Below are positions 34,402-46,500 of a DNA stretch of 64,000 nt, piece by piece. The translations under genes and the position numbers were made by a program. Origin of the DNA: Nymphaea colorata (lineage: Eukaryota > Streptophyta > Magnoliopsida > Nymphaeales > Nymphaeaceae); contig NC_045142.1 of assembly GCF_008831285.2 (NCBI RefSeq), positions 17,487,354-17,551,353 on the forward strand. Direction: 5' to 3'. Under the pieces are notes generated by a model that saw only the letters and a program-made list of their open reading frames with translations, was not told where the DNA came from and made no database searches. Numbering within the stretch: position 1 is the first letter of the stretch; each line of letters starts with the position of its first letter.

Positions 34402-36387
34402 TCAATAATCACCTTCTCCATCTGTAGGAGCATACGCAGATCGCCTGGACCGTACTTCCTGAGGTGTGGGCTGCAAAAGGCGCAGGTTCAAACAAGAGAA
34501 AATGCCAGGTCAAGTACAAGAAGCAGAAAAACAAATAACAGCAAACTAAGCTTACAACCCCAACTCATATTCATGTACGTAGAGTTGTGAATTGCAAGTG
34601 GACCAACTCATAATTTCTGCCATGTTCTATAGATGGATCTGAATTAAGTTCACTCTGTTTTATGTGTCGCATACAGAAATAATTCGCACTCAGCTTTTCT
34701 GTATCTATAATGCGATTCATCTCTGGCTCTGACTGGATTTTGTCAAATCACTATTCCTATGTTCTTACTTATGGTGTATTTGGAAGAAGGAGATCTCAAA
34801 TCTCGACCTAGTGTTGCACGTAGGCACAGGCACTGGTGTGCACCAAGATGGCAAGCAAATGCATGGTTCCACCAAATGAAGGTTCTGAGATCTTCCAATG
34901 CAAGGATTTCAAATCACCATTACACAATAAGAGGTGTAGGGGTCACTAATGGACCTTCCCCCATTGATCATGGCATTTAAGTTCCCCAAGACCTGAAGTC
35001 AGATCACTAGGAAAGCACAAGTATATGGTAGTCAGGCGCAACCTTGGAGATTTTAAGTATGCATTATCGTTTTTGTGGGATGTAATCCACATAGTGTAAT
35101 GATAAGGGTTTGAATTGGTGCAATTATCTGCATGCCTAATTTTTAGTTCCCAAAAATAATATAAACGTCCCCTCGGCACACACATTGAGAAGTAAAACAG
35201 TAAAATGCTAATCACATTCTCATTCACAGAAGCAGACAGATTATAAAGTTTAGTAGCACAGATTCTGTTGCACCATACATAGTGAAAAGTAAGTGCTAAT
35301 CAAACTCTCATTTGTAGAAAAGGGATCCTCATAAATTGTGTAGCATATGTTCTGATCATATGCTGCTACAAAACCTAAACTTCTGAAAGTGTTGTAAGTA
35401 GATGAGCTGCATGCTTACTGTCAAAGAACATACATAACTCAAGAACATTTGGTGTAAAAGTGTGCTAATCTCTTGGACTCCTGGTTCTGCATGAACTCTA
35501 AGTGAAATCACTTTTTGCCCAGATTCTCACTTGGCATCCATAGCACCCATCATTTACTAAAAAGATAGTATGCAAATGGATCTGTGCTGTTTGATAAGTA
35601 TCCTATCCTTGTGTCATAATCCTTGCCATTCTATTAAATCAGAGCTTAATTTAGCAATCTTGGTTGAAAGTTGAAACATTTATTGCTTGCAGTAAGCACT
35701 GTTCTCTAGAAAACAGAAACTAGTTTATTACCAAATGGCAAGACTAAAAAAATGTACTACTGAATAAAAGTTTTACATGCACACCTGCAATTTTGGCCGA
35801 AGAGCTTCGAGTGGTCCCTTTTTGTGATCTTCCTGTGCCCCTTGCTCTCATTTGAGAACATTAGACAAAAATAATTATCATTAAGATGTTTACGACATAT
35901 AATATTAACAGAGATGATACCTTTCCTAATGCCCAATCAGCTGAATCAAAAAATGCATGTTCATGGTCCTGGCTTTCAGAGAATGAATCAATCAAACTTG
36001 TTGCAGTAGATGAAAAACTAACCAACAGAAAACAAATAGAGAGAACAAGGACAAAAAAAATTCACAACAAGATAGTATCTCCAAATAATCGACCATAAAG
36101 TACCTTGGATATCAATGGAGGTTTCTTGGGTAAAATTCCTCCATATTTCTTCTTGATTATCTCTTCTTACAAAAAGGATTCTTAGTCTACCTTATATGCA
36201 AAGTAATTTCATTGGGGTAAAACAAAACTGATATCATGAATTAAGAGTGACATTTTGCCTCAATGCTATAACGTTATAACCAATATACCTCATTTATTTC
36301 GGTGCTTGCACAATCATTCTCTTTCTTATCTACATCAATGTTTGTAGATTCTTGTTTATTGGTATCAAAATCCTTCACATCTGACAT
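34402..36387 (-). CDS. ENSA: ENSA/ARPP-19 (endosulfine) family protein, five coding exons, 110 aa
   Basis: Reverse-strand exons 36289-36387, 36104-36160, 35921-35968, 35785-35844 and 34402-34470 are all phase 0 and join without a stop. Landmarks are MSDVKDFDTN at the start, KYGGILPKKPPLISK, the invariant core FFDSADWALGK, KGPLEALRPKLQ, and RSRRSAYAP before TGA. Endosulfines are small, mostly disordered proteins. In animals and yeast, phosphorylation of the FDSxDY/W serine by Greatwall/Rim15 kinase turns them into PP2A-B55 inhibitors; the plant role is less settled. Introns begin GT and end AG; the exon 2 acceptor (AAGAAGAG) is weak but is the only in-frame choice I found. CCTACACAG at 36408-36416 (reverse strand) marks a leader intron upstream of the ATG. 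Copia 2 is inserted further upstream. Confidence 0.93.
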
Positions 36388-38463
36388 GCTTTCTCCTGTT
36401 CAAGTCTGCTGTGTAGGCATGCAAAAAAAATCGTCATTTTTGGATAAATTATACCCTTTCTATGGGAGAATGTGGCTAACGCAAATCTTATGGAAAAACC
36501 CACTAATCAAACTGGAAAAAGACATGCATCAGTTTGCAATTTTCAAGCAAATAGACAAACAAAAACATTTAGAGGACAAACTCCTAGATGCAATAGTAAA
36601 TGGCCTTGTAAATTTGGACTGACAAAGTTTCTGGTAAAAATATGAAGCAGATTATGGATTCATTTGCAGAAGAAAGCAAAATACAGTAGAAGAAGTACAT
36701 TAAGGTTCATAAACCAAATATAGGTACAATATGGTTTCTGGAAGATATTGTATTAAAGAAGTTGAATAAAAATGAAATGTAGTTATGGTTTCAAAAGACG
36801 TGAACAATATGTAATACCCAAAAACTGCTGCAAACTCATTTTTGCGAGAAAAATTGGGAGTATTAGTTTGTCGCAAGTTTTCTATCAGCCTTAAGGTTAA
36901 TAAAAAAAGAACACACATACGATTGGAAGGTCAGAAGAAATAATTACAAGAAAAAAATGTTTAAAAAACAGACATACAGGATTTTTCATGATTGCCACAA
37001 ACATACTTCTCTAAAAACAACATTAGTATCAGAAAAGAGCACAAAATAGTATGACTGATAAACATACAGTCATATACCAAAGGCACATACGCATCGTATA
37101 AAAGCAGGGAAGCCGCTGCAAGGCCTTGTCGGTTCCCTAAATCACAGAGATGTTTTCCGCAAGTTCCTTTGTAAATTTGTTCTTCAACTTACTGTCTTAC
37201 CCATCCCAACCCAAATCCTGCCCCTATTCCCGGCTCCAAAAACACAAGCATGCTTGGTTTTTTCTCCAGTAGGTCATTTACTGCAGATGATGATGCTCAG
37301 ATGACCCCATGAATGTGCTGTTAAGAAGATAGCAAGGAGATGACTAAGAATGTCTAACAAAAAGGTTTCAATAGTGCCGCAAAATATTGGTGACTAGCAA
37401 AAACATCACATGATTCAAATCCAACAAAAAAACAATTTGATGAAGATAAAAATGAGATATTTGGACCAAAGATATTAAATACATCTAGATATAAGTACGA
37501 AAATGTAGGGGGATGTGCATTTGCTCCATCGGTGGTCCACAACATAGCTTATGGATTTAACAAAATGGATAGATCATATAGAAGGCTAAGTCTATCAAAA
37601 AACAATAGGGCCAAGCTTATCGATGAAGAGCAAAGAATTGATGGTATTTGGATCGGACGAGGTAAAAAGAAAAAAAAAAAAAAAACCATTTTTCAAGGTG
37701 ATTTTAATCGGACGAGGCCAGACGACGTTAAAGTTAAGTTAGGAATTAGGATAAAAGAAAAACAAAAGAGAAAAAAAACGAAGCATCATTACACTGAAGA
37801 GAAATTGTTGCGCAAGAAATCCAATGCTTCCAGCGCACATGTTTTTCTTTTAATTCACGCTGCTCAAATCCACTCAAAAGTTCTCAAGCACAAATGAAAG
37901 GCAGAAGGCTTCAAAACTTGACAATGTTAGAAGCAGAAGCATGCAACTTTTTTGCAGCGTTAAAGAAAAGAGAAACAGCACGGGCGAGGACAGAAGATAA
38001 GGTCCTATATAACAACTAGACCACAGCGTGACAGCAATAACAAGAACTGTAGGTGCACTATCTTCACATCCAAAAATGAAATGACGACGATGTAAAACCT
38101 TTGCATGACAAGAACTCAAACAAACCTAAATAAGAACCGGAAAAAGTTATCATATAGGCAGCATGTAAGGAAAAATAACAAAACCGATACTACAATTCTT
38201 TCCGCTACATCGAACTACATTAAACAAGGAAAGGACAAAGCCCGCGAAAAACTAGCCAATAAGCCCTATGAAACAAATTCCGTGTGCAAACTTCGAGTCG
38301 CATATCCGAACGTAGATCCAAGGACAAGATCCCGACCAGCTCGCCCATTCTAGCATAAATAAACTCCATCTCACCCTGGAAGCACACAATATGGCGCATC
38401 AAAAACAAACAAATCACTTCGATATCATCAGATCGCTCGGGTCGAAATGCAAGAACAACGAGC
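36388..38463 (-). other. ENSA 5' untranslated tip and leader intron or upstream region
   Basis: About 20 bases of untranslated exon (36388-36407) precede the ATG, bounded by a CAG acceptor. The rest to 38463 is AT-rich with no recognisable coding exon; short frames such as 37532-37897 are lysine-rich low complexity. The GC-richer end (38210-38463) continues across the copia 2 insertion into 43178-43400 and probably contains the first non-coding exon. Confidence 0.5.
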
Positions 38464-38772
38464 TGTTAGTTAATGTGAACGTGTGAGCAATATGTGGAAG
38501 TGGAGATCGTGTAAACATGTGGTGGTTTTTTTTTAGTTTCTTTTCTTTAGCCATAAAAATAGGAATTATTGGTTATGTGTCCACAAAATGGGGCTGCTTT
38601 TTGGCAAGTGGCATTAGTGGGTAGTTTTTTCTTTTGTTCTATAAATACTAGTTCCATGCGTGTAATCCAATGTGTGAGAAAAAGAATGAAAGTGTTGAGG
38701 TCTTTTCAAGTTTTATTTTAACGTGCCCTTTTGTAGTGTTGTTTGGTGTGGGAGTTAGAAAGACTTCCTTCA
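38464..38772 (+). repeat. 5' LTR of copia 2
   Basis: TGTTAGTTAA...ACTTCCTTCA. TATA box TATAAATA at about 38641-38648. Confidence 0.95.
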
Positions 38773-38776
38773 ATCT

Positions 38777-38788
38777 TGGTATCAGAGC
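38777..38788 (+). other. Primer-binding site of copia 2, initiator Met tRNA
   Basis: TGGTATCAGAGC, four bases after the 5' LTR. Confidence 0.93.
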
Positions 38789-38884
38789 CAGGTTGCGTGG
38801 GCATCTCAAGTATCTTGGAGCATTGCAGAAGCAAGGAACTCCAAATCGCGTGCTATTGGTAAGAGTTATTTTTTGAAAGCTGGT

Positions 38885-40799
38885 ATGGCTAATTCAAATA
38901 CTCTCAATTTATCCCAATCCTTAGTGGCTATTTTTAATGGTGAGAACTATGAGTTTTGGAGTATCAAAATGAAGACTTACTTCATTTCACAAGATCTTTG
39001 GGAGTTAGTTGAAAATGGTTACGCAGAAACTGAAGTATCAAAGGCAGCAGGAAAGTCAATAGAGAAAATTGATGTTAAGGAATTTCGGAAGAAAGATGCA
39101 AAGGCACTCTCAGTATTGCAGCAGGCTGTATCAGAGACTGTCTTCCCAACTATTGCTGGTGCAGAGAAGTCAAGTGAAGCGTGGCTATTCCTCAAACAAA
39201 AATTTCATGGAGATAAGAAGATTACTACAGTTAAGCTCCAAATCTTAAGGAGAGAGTTTGAAATTTTGCATGAAAACTGGTGAGTCCGTTCAAAATTATT
39301 TTTCTAGACTCTCTACTATTGTAAATCAAATGAAGAGTTTCGGTGAAGCCATAATTGAGCAAAAGGTGGTTGAAAAGGTGTTAAGAAGTCTTCCTTCTAA
39401 ATTTGATCATGTTGTCACTGCAATAGAAGAATCCAAAGATTTGTCTATTTATTCTATTGATGAACTAATGGGGTCTCTTTTAGCACATGAGCAACGTATG
39501 AACAGGTCAACAGAAAAAGGAGTAGAGCAAGTTTTCCAAACAAAGATAGAGTTTTCAAAAGAGAAGAATGGAAGCTATGATCAAAGAAATGAAGGAAGGA
39601 GTCAAGGACGAGGAGGCTATAGAGGAGTCACTCGTGGTTATGGTAGAGGACGTGGAAGATTCCATGGAAATTTCCATAAAACCCATGACACAACAGGGAA
39701 AGGTAATCAAAATCAGTACTTTAGAGGAAAACAATGTAACTTTTGCAAGAAGTTTGGTCATATAGAAGCTAAATGTTTTGAAAAGGCAAAACAACAAGCT
39801 ACTTTTGTAGAAGAAAATGAGAATTTATTTCTTACAACTATGGATGCTAACAGTTGCAAGAGTGAAGTTTGGTTTGTAGATAGCGGCTGCAGTAATCATA
39901 TGATTGGTAACAAGAGTTTTTTCAAAGACATTGATGAGACTATACAGTTGGATGTGTGGCTTGGAGACAATAATAGAATAAGTGTGAAGGGCAAAGGAAC
40001 TGCTATCATCAAATCAGAAACATGTATGGAAAAATTTATTAATGATGTGTATTACATTCCCGGGTTGGCTCAAAATTTGCTTAGTGTTGGGCAATTGGTT
40101 CAAAAAGGGTACACACTTTTATTTGAAAATGATGCTTGTGAAATTAAAAATAAAAGTGGTGTAGTTCTTGCGAAAGTAAATATGGTTCGAAATAAAATGT
40201 TTCCTCTTGAGACAAATGCTTTTATGACAAAAATTGATGATTCCAAGCTATGGCACGTGAGATATGGACATCTTCATTTTAATGGATTGAAGCTCTTACA
40301 TCAAAAAGGTATGGTATATGGACTACCATCTATTGATTGTCATGATGATGTATGTGAAGGGTGTATTTATGGTAAACAACATAAATTACCATTTCAAGTT
40401 GGAAAATCATGGAGAGCTAAAATACCACTTCAATTAGTTCATGCTGACATATGCGGTCCAATGAAAACTTCTTCATTAAATGGTAGCAAGTATTTTTTGC
40501 TATTTACTGATGATTACACTAGAATGAGTTGGGTATATTTTCTCAGTCACAAATCTGATGCAATGGATAAATTTAAAGAGTTTAAAGTGTTTGCAGAAAA
40601 AGAAAGTGGAAATGTAATAAATATACTACGTACGGATAGAGGGGGACAATTTTTGTCTGATGAATTTGGTTTATTTTGTAAAAATCATGGCATTCGTAGA
40701 CAGTTTACAGTAAGGAAGACCCCACAACAAAATGGTGTGGCCGAAAGGAAAAATCGGACAGTGGTGGAAATGGCACGCAGCATGTTAAATGAAAAATAA
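38885..40799 (+). pseudogene. copia 2 gag, protease and integrase core
   Basis: ATG at 38885 opens MANSNTLNLSQSLVAIFNGE; the frame is open slightly upstream without an ATG. It shifts near 39265-39273, where REFEIL runs into MKTGESVQNYFSRL in another frame. Downstream are a glycine/arginine-rich stretch, the CCHC knuckle CNFCKKFGHIEAKC (about 39736), protease DSGCSNHMIG (about 39878), GAG-pre-integrase WHVRYGHLHF (about 40250), and integrase VHADICG, RTDRGGQF and VAERKNR. TAA at 40797-40799 replaces a codon just before LPSEFWAEA, where the integrase should continue. Confidence 0.92.
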
Positions 40800-42858
40800 T
40801 TACCAAGTGAATTTTGGGCTGAAGCAATCCATACGGCAGTATATCTTCTCAACATTTCTCCAACAAAGGCCGTCAGAAACAAAACTCCATTTCGAAGCAT
40901 GGTGGAATCGCAAACCAATTGTAAGTATGTTAAAAGTCTTTGGATGTGTTGCATATGCATTAATTGATCCTAGTGAAAGAAGCAAGTTGGATAAGAAGAG
41001 TGAAAAATGCATTTTCATTGGTTATAGTAGTGAAACTAAGGGTTATCGTCTTTATAATCCTATCACTAAGAAGATGATTATAAGAAGAGACATTATATTT
41101 GATGAAAAAGCTTGCTGAGATTGGGTTAAGAATGAAACCATGAAACTCCAAGTTGACGGGGAAGAAGTGAATCCAAGTCATATTGACGAAGAACCAAGGG
41201 AGAAAGATGAAGCCTTGAAGGAGACGATCAATGAAGGTATTGAATCCATTTCCGAAGAAACTCCTCCAAGAAAGGTACGATCCTTAAATGACATTTATAA
41301 GTGTGCATTCGCTTTTGCTGTTATAGAACCTTCAACTTTTGATGAAGCATGTGTAGACAAAAATTGGATGAATGCTATGAAAGAGGAAATACAAACCATA
41401 GAAAAGAATGACACATGGGAGCTCTCTAAGTTGCCGTCGGGGAAGGAACCAATTGGAGTAAAATGGGTCTATAAGGTGAAGTATGATGCTAAAGGTAACG
41501 TGAAAAAATATAAAGCAAGGCTGGTTGCTAGAGGTTTTGTGCAAGTATATAGAATTGATTTTACTGAGACGTTTTCACCTGTTGCAAGATTTGAGAGAGT
41601 AAGAATGGTTCTTTCTATTGCTGCTCAATTTAAATGGAAAGTTTTTCAGTTTGATGTCAAGTCTGCTTTCCTAAATGGCTATTTGAATGAAGAAGTGTAT
41701 GTTGATCAACCACCTGGATTTAAAATTAAAGGAAAAGAAGACAAGGTTTATAAACTTAAAAAGGCATTATACGGACTTAAACAAGCTCCTCGTGCTTGGT
41801 ATAGTCGTCTTGATAAATTTCTTCATCAAAATGGCTTTCAAAGAAGTGATAGTGAGCCAACTCTTTATGTCAAAGTGAGTGAAAATCATTTACTTATTGT
41901 AAGTGTTTATGTGGATGACATTATCTATACTAGCACTTCTTCTAGCCTTATTGCAGAATTTAAAAATTGTATGATGAGGGAGTTTGAAATGTCTGATTTG
42001 GGATTGTTGCATTACTTTCTTGGTCTTCAAGTAGTACAAAGTGATGAAGGAATCTTTATATCGCAAGGAAAATATGCATTAGATACTCTGAAAAAGTTTA
42101 AAATGATGAATTGTAATGGTTGTGCAACTCCCATGAACACCAACGAAAAGCTGAATGGAGATGATGGAATGGCAAAAGTAAATGAAAAATATTTCAGAAG
42201 CATGGTCGGTGCATTGATGTACTTGACACATACCAGACCTGACATTGTGTTTTCAGTGAGTTTGATATCAAGGTTCATGCAAGATCCTTCAGTGCAACAT
42301 CTTGGTGCAGCAAAAAGAATTCTTCGTTACATTCAATCTACACTCAACTATGGAATTTTTTATAAACCTGTGACTAACTTTGGTTTACTTAGATATACTG
42401 ATAGTGATTGGGCAGGTTCTGTTGATGATCGAAAAAGTACAAGTGGTTTTGTATTTGGATTTGGTTCAAGTGCTGTGTCATGGTGCTCAAAGAAACAAAG
42501 TTCAACAGCCTTATCATCTTCGGAAGCTGAGTATATTGCTGCTACTGCTGCTGCATGTCAAGCGATATGGATGAGACGTATTTTAGAAGATCTTCAATTG
42601 AAGCAAGAGAATCCAACTCAGTTATACCGTGATAACAAATCTACTATTTCCATGGCAAAAAATCCATCATTTCACGGAAGGACTAAACATATAGAGTTAC
42701 GTTATCACTTTATTAGAGACGTGATTGAGAAAGAAGAAATTGAGTTGAAGCAATGTTTCACAAAAGAGCAAGTTGCGGATGGTTTTACAAAAGCACTACC
42801 ACCATCAAAGTTTTTCAATTTTCGAGAAGCGATTGGAGTACAAGATTTTTCACATTAA
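40800..42858 (+). pseudogene. copia 2 integrase end, reverse transcriptase and RNase H
   Basis: After the TAA the integrase continues (LPSEFWAEAIHTAVYLL), then shifts frame near 40890 by an apparent one-base insertion before EAWWNRKPIVSMLKVFGC. TGA at 41116-41118 interrupts before DWVKNE; the rest to TAA at 42856-42858 is open. Reverse transcriptase motifs include [27 protein letters not shown] and YVDD (about 41910). RNase H shows TDSDWAGSVDDRKSTSG, and the tail has QVADGFTKALP. Only the 5' half of this region is damaged. Confidence 0.92.
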
Positions 42859-42868
42859 GGGGGAGAAA
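42857..42868 (+). other. Polypurine tract of copia 2
   Basis: AAGGGGGAGAAA-type run directly before the 3' LTR; its first bases overlap the pol stop codon. Confidence 0.85.
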
Positions 42869-43177
42869 TGTTAGTTAATGTGAACGTGTGAGCAATATGT
42901 GGAAGTGGAGATCGTGTAAACATGTGGTGATTTTTTTTTAGTTTCTTTTCTTTAGCCATAAAAATAGGAATTAGTGGTTATGTGTCCACAAAATGGGGCT
43001 GCTTTTTGGCAAGTGGCATTAGTGGGTAGTTTTTTCTTTTGTTCTATAGATACTAGTTCCATGCGTGTAATCCAATGTGTGAGAAAAAGAATGAAAGTGT
43101 TGAGGTCTTTTCAAGTTTTATTTTAACGTGCCCTTTTGTAGTGTTGTTTGGTGTGGGAGTTAGAAAGACTTCCTTCA
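42869..43177 (+). repeat. 3' LTR of copia 2
   Basis: It differs from the 5' LTR at three positions. One falls in the TATA box, which reads TATAGATA here instead of TATAAATA. Confidence 0.95.
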
Positions 43178-43400
43178 CGAGCTCCGTCATTTCCGGCCGA
43201 AACCGACGCAGAACGAAGAAAGGATACAGCGAAACACGCAAAGATCAAGATTCGAACAAGAAAACTACGAAGGGAAGCGCGTCAGATCACGAGAAAAGTT
43301 CACCTCATTCCGGGCCCGAAGACCGTTGCCGCGCGAACGTGATAACTTGCCCGCTACTTCACCTCCAACGGTCAAAAAAGCACGACTCCAACAAACTTGC
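43178..43400 (-). promoter_or_regulatory. Likely ENSA promoter / first leader exon, displaced by copia 2
   Basis: A GC- and CpG-rich island that contrasts with its AT-rich surroundings. It is contiguous with 38210-38463 once copia 2 and one CGAGC are removed. Its position upstream of ENSA on the reverse strand, beyond a leader intron, fits a transcription start region. This is inference; no transcript evidence is available. Confidence 0.45.
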
Positions 43401-43519
43401 TCGTGACCAAAATACCCTTTTGGTTGCACCGTCTTCGCATCGATGCACCTTGTCGCCTGTGCATGCCGATCGCCGAAAGACGCCTTTCACACCCTCCACG
43501 GTTGGCTTTCAATAGAAGC

Positions 43520-46500
43520 CATGACTCGATATAATTATTGGTCACCCTTTGACACAGGTTCTGATCCAAAAATATTATGAATGGGCGACAATTTTTTTTT
43601 TTGGTCTTCTCTTCTTATTGGTGGTCAGGAGAAAGGGAAGTTCATAGCAGTTTATATGGTAAGAGATGAATTTAGATATTCAACTCATATAACTTTCTTT
43701 TGCTTGAATATTCTACGCCCCATTTTTAGACATCAAGATGTCAACGAGTTGAATTCTAATTGGATGTAACTTTTATCATACCAACTTCCACCTCTTTAGA
43801 TTATGTGAATAAAGAAATTCTATACAAATATCTGAATCTAGCTTTTAAATTCACCTTGAAATGCAATCTAAAACTCACTTTTAAATTCATATGCGAATTT
43901 GCATTGTGATATACTAAGAACAGAATTTTAAAATATAGATATTAACAATAGGAAAATTCAACTGGCCATGTTAATGCTTATACCATATTCATTTAAAATG
44001 GATTCCAAGTTTGATTGGATATTATTTCTTAAGACTGAATCTGGCCCATTTTCTTAATTGGATTTTTTACTTGAAACCGGACTCCGTTAAAGCAATTAAG
44101 TCGGATATTCCATTCAATTCCAGACATCCCCTAATTAGACGTCTTAAGAACCAAAAGCATAAGTCCTATTCTTAGGTACTTCAACTTCCATGAGTGAGAA
44201 TCCATCAACCTCTTAGAGACCACGCCGACCCTGAAAGAGTTTAGCTGAACGAAGAAAACCTCTTTATACTCGACAATCTCCTAACCAACTCCTTAGATTA
44301 TTGAATTGAACAGGTATGAACTTGATTCCAGCCATGAACTACTTGGTTTAATTGCTAGACCCTAAAGATAGGTGCACATACATGCATCAAGTATAAATGC
44401 AAAGCCAAAATAAAGCTTGATATGTTAACTTTAGTGGCCCGCATCAGCCCCCATGCATCCCTGCCACGGGACTACCTGTGCCAGGACCAGAGGGTCAGTT
44501 GAATGTCCTTGAGAGTTTTACACTTTGAGCAAGCAACTAAGTCTCTCGGCCAATGGTAATTGGATCCTTAAAAAGGAAAAAGAAATCGCAGATAGGTCTA
44601 CTGATTGGTCGCCAAAAATAAAAAAACAGAAAAAGAAAAGAACTAAAATCTACAGGAACAAAAATGCCTCAGCTTTCAAAGACACTACTAATTAACTTGT
44701 TTAAATGCAACTACCTTTGTTAGAGAAAACAAAGCCTGCCTTTTGCTGACACAGGTATTTTTTTTCTTTCTCATTATTTTTCAGAAAGCAATTTTGTGAT
44801 TGAATTTATCTTCAAAGATGTACCTTCGCAGTGAGTCAAAGCAAGTATGGGACTCTTGCATTACCAGCTAAGGGGTTTCCCACCACCAAGACTGTGTCTA
44901 ATTCCTGCATCTTGGTTGCATGCAGTAGTTGACATGCATGACAGGAAGAAAAGTTATTACTCCCGTGTAAATCTTTTGGAACTAGCAAAGATCATGTTCA
45001 ATAATTAGATTGACTAATTTTACAAATGTCTAGATTCAGACTAAGAGTCGATTTTGTTAGCATTCCTACTTCAAGTTAATGTGACTAAGGACCTGGTTGG
45101 AACTAATTTCAATTTGAATGTACATGCATTTGCATTCCTGTGATAGCATAATGTAGAATTACACATTTGCAGTGGGCCAGAGGCCAAGTTCATTAGGTTA
45201 ATCCATTCGGAGACGAAATAGGAATACTATGCTGCTTGGTTAACCACTCCTTGACTGAAAATTAATAAAATAATTCTACCATAAAATAATTCTAGTTGGC
45301 CGCGCAGAAATAGCCCATGTCTGAAACAGTTATTATTATGCCTTCCTCTGTCGCTCTTTTAACCAAGCTCATGACTTCTCTAAGGCAATGCCATATGATC
45401 AAGTGGAGATCACCATTAATGGTGGACTTCAACAACTACCAACTATCATGGGAGAAGAAGGTGAAGGCCAAATTCCAAGCAACAAAGAGAACAAAAAAAA
45501 AAAAAAAAGCAAATGAAAGATTATCTACCTTCTGCGGTATGTTTTAAAACCACCATCTTGAATTTTCATCTTAAACCACCTTCGAGTGGCAAACAGGAAG
45601 GGCACATCGTTGTTGTCCAGTAGTTATATCTCATTTATTCCCCAAGTTTTTTCCCTGAAAGCAGCACAGTCTGGAAGAAAAAACTGAAATGGCACCTCAT
45701 TGTTCCAATTATTGCTACTATTATGATTAGTTAAGTTGAGGAAACGTCCCTCTTCGGACCGGATCATATATTGGCACCTGCCATCGTAAGAGCCTGCGAA
45801 ATGAATCGATGCTGGCCGATGAACATAGGTTTGAAACAAAATATACTTTTGTTTTATGTAAAACAGATATTGATTATAAATTTAAATAGAGAAAGGAGGC
45901 CGAGGGTTTGGAAACTACTTGATACGTTGTTTTATCTAGTCTCTTCAAACTTGTGAGATATATAAGTTCTTCAGATTGTGATAAGCTGAGGTTAGGCAGA
46001 CCCAACCTGATCTCAACGATAATCAACAAGGAATACAGCTATTCTACGCAAGAAGCCTCAGATCTCCACTCTGGAGGTTTATCCTTCCATTACATATATC
46101 ATTAGCATAATTTACTACATTATCCAAAAGGGACAGTTAATCAATCTTTATCGGATGTATTAAAAAGAACTCGGGGAGGTGGGTAATTTGGGACTAAATT
46201 ACGGAAAGATCTTCGTGTTCAATAATTAGAAAAGAAACTTTGATATGATCAGCGGAAAATTGCGATACCTTCAAAATATTTCCTAATTTGATGCGATGGC
46301 AATGCAGAATCAGTATTTGACACAATTGTATTAACCTTTTTTTTTATCGTACTTATATGACTGGTTATAAGGATCCAAACTTGATAAGTCATGAGTTCTA
46401 TATCAACATTTTTCTGTTCACTTTTAATGCTTCTGTTGCAATATTCGATATGTCTCGAGGGGAGGATCATAACATAGCTGGGCGGCTGAGGACACATTTT

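Larger units (their letters stand above)
38464..43177 (+). mobile_element. Ty1/copia retrotransposon 2, near-complete, inserted upstream of ENSA
   Basis: The LTRs are 38464-38772 and 42869-43177, both 309 bp, TG...CA, with perfect target duplication CGAGC (38459-38463 and 43178-43182). I count three LTR differences, about 1%. It is oriented opposite to the ENSA gene and separates the coding exons from a GC-rich leader/promoter-like segment. The gag-pol is broken by two frameshifts and two stops. Confidence 0.95.

Noticed and set aside
38670-38876. Frame starting MCEKKNESVEV, again at 43075-43515
   Set aside because: Copia 2 LTR read-through; the second copy runs into ENSA upstream sequence and has no independent support.
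45624-45839. Reverse-strand 71-codon frame with protein-like text
   Set aside because: No splice structure or family recognised; not enough to call a gene.
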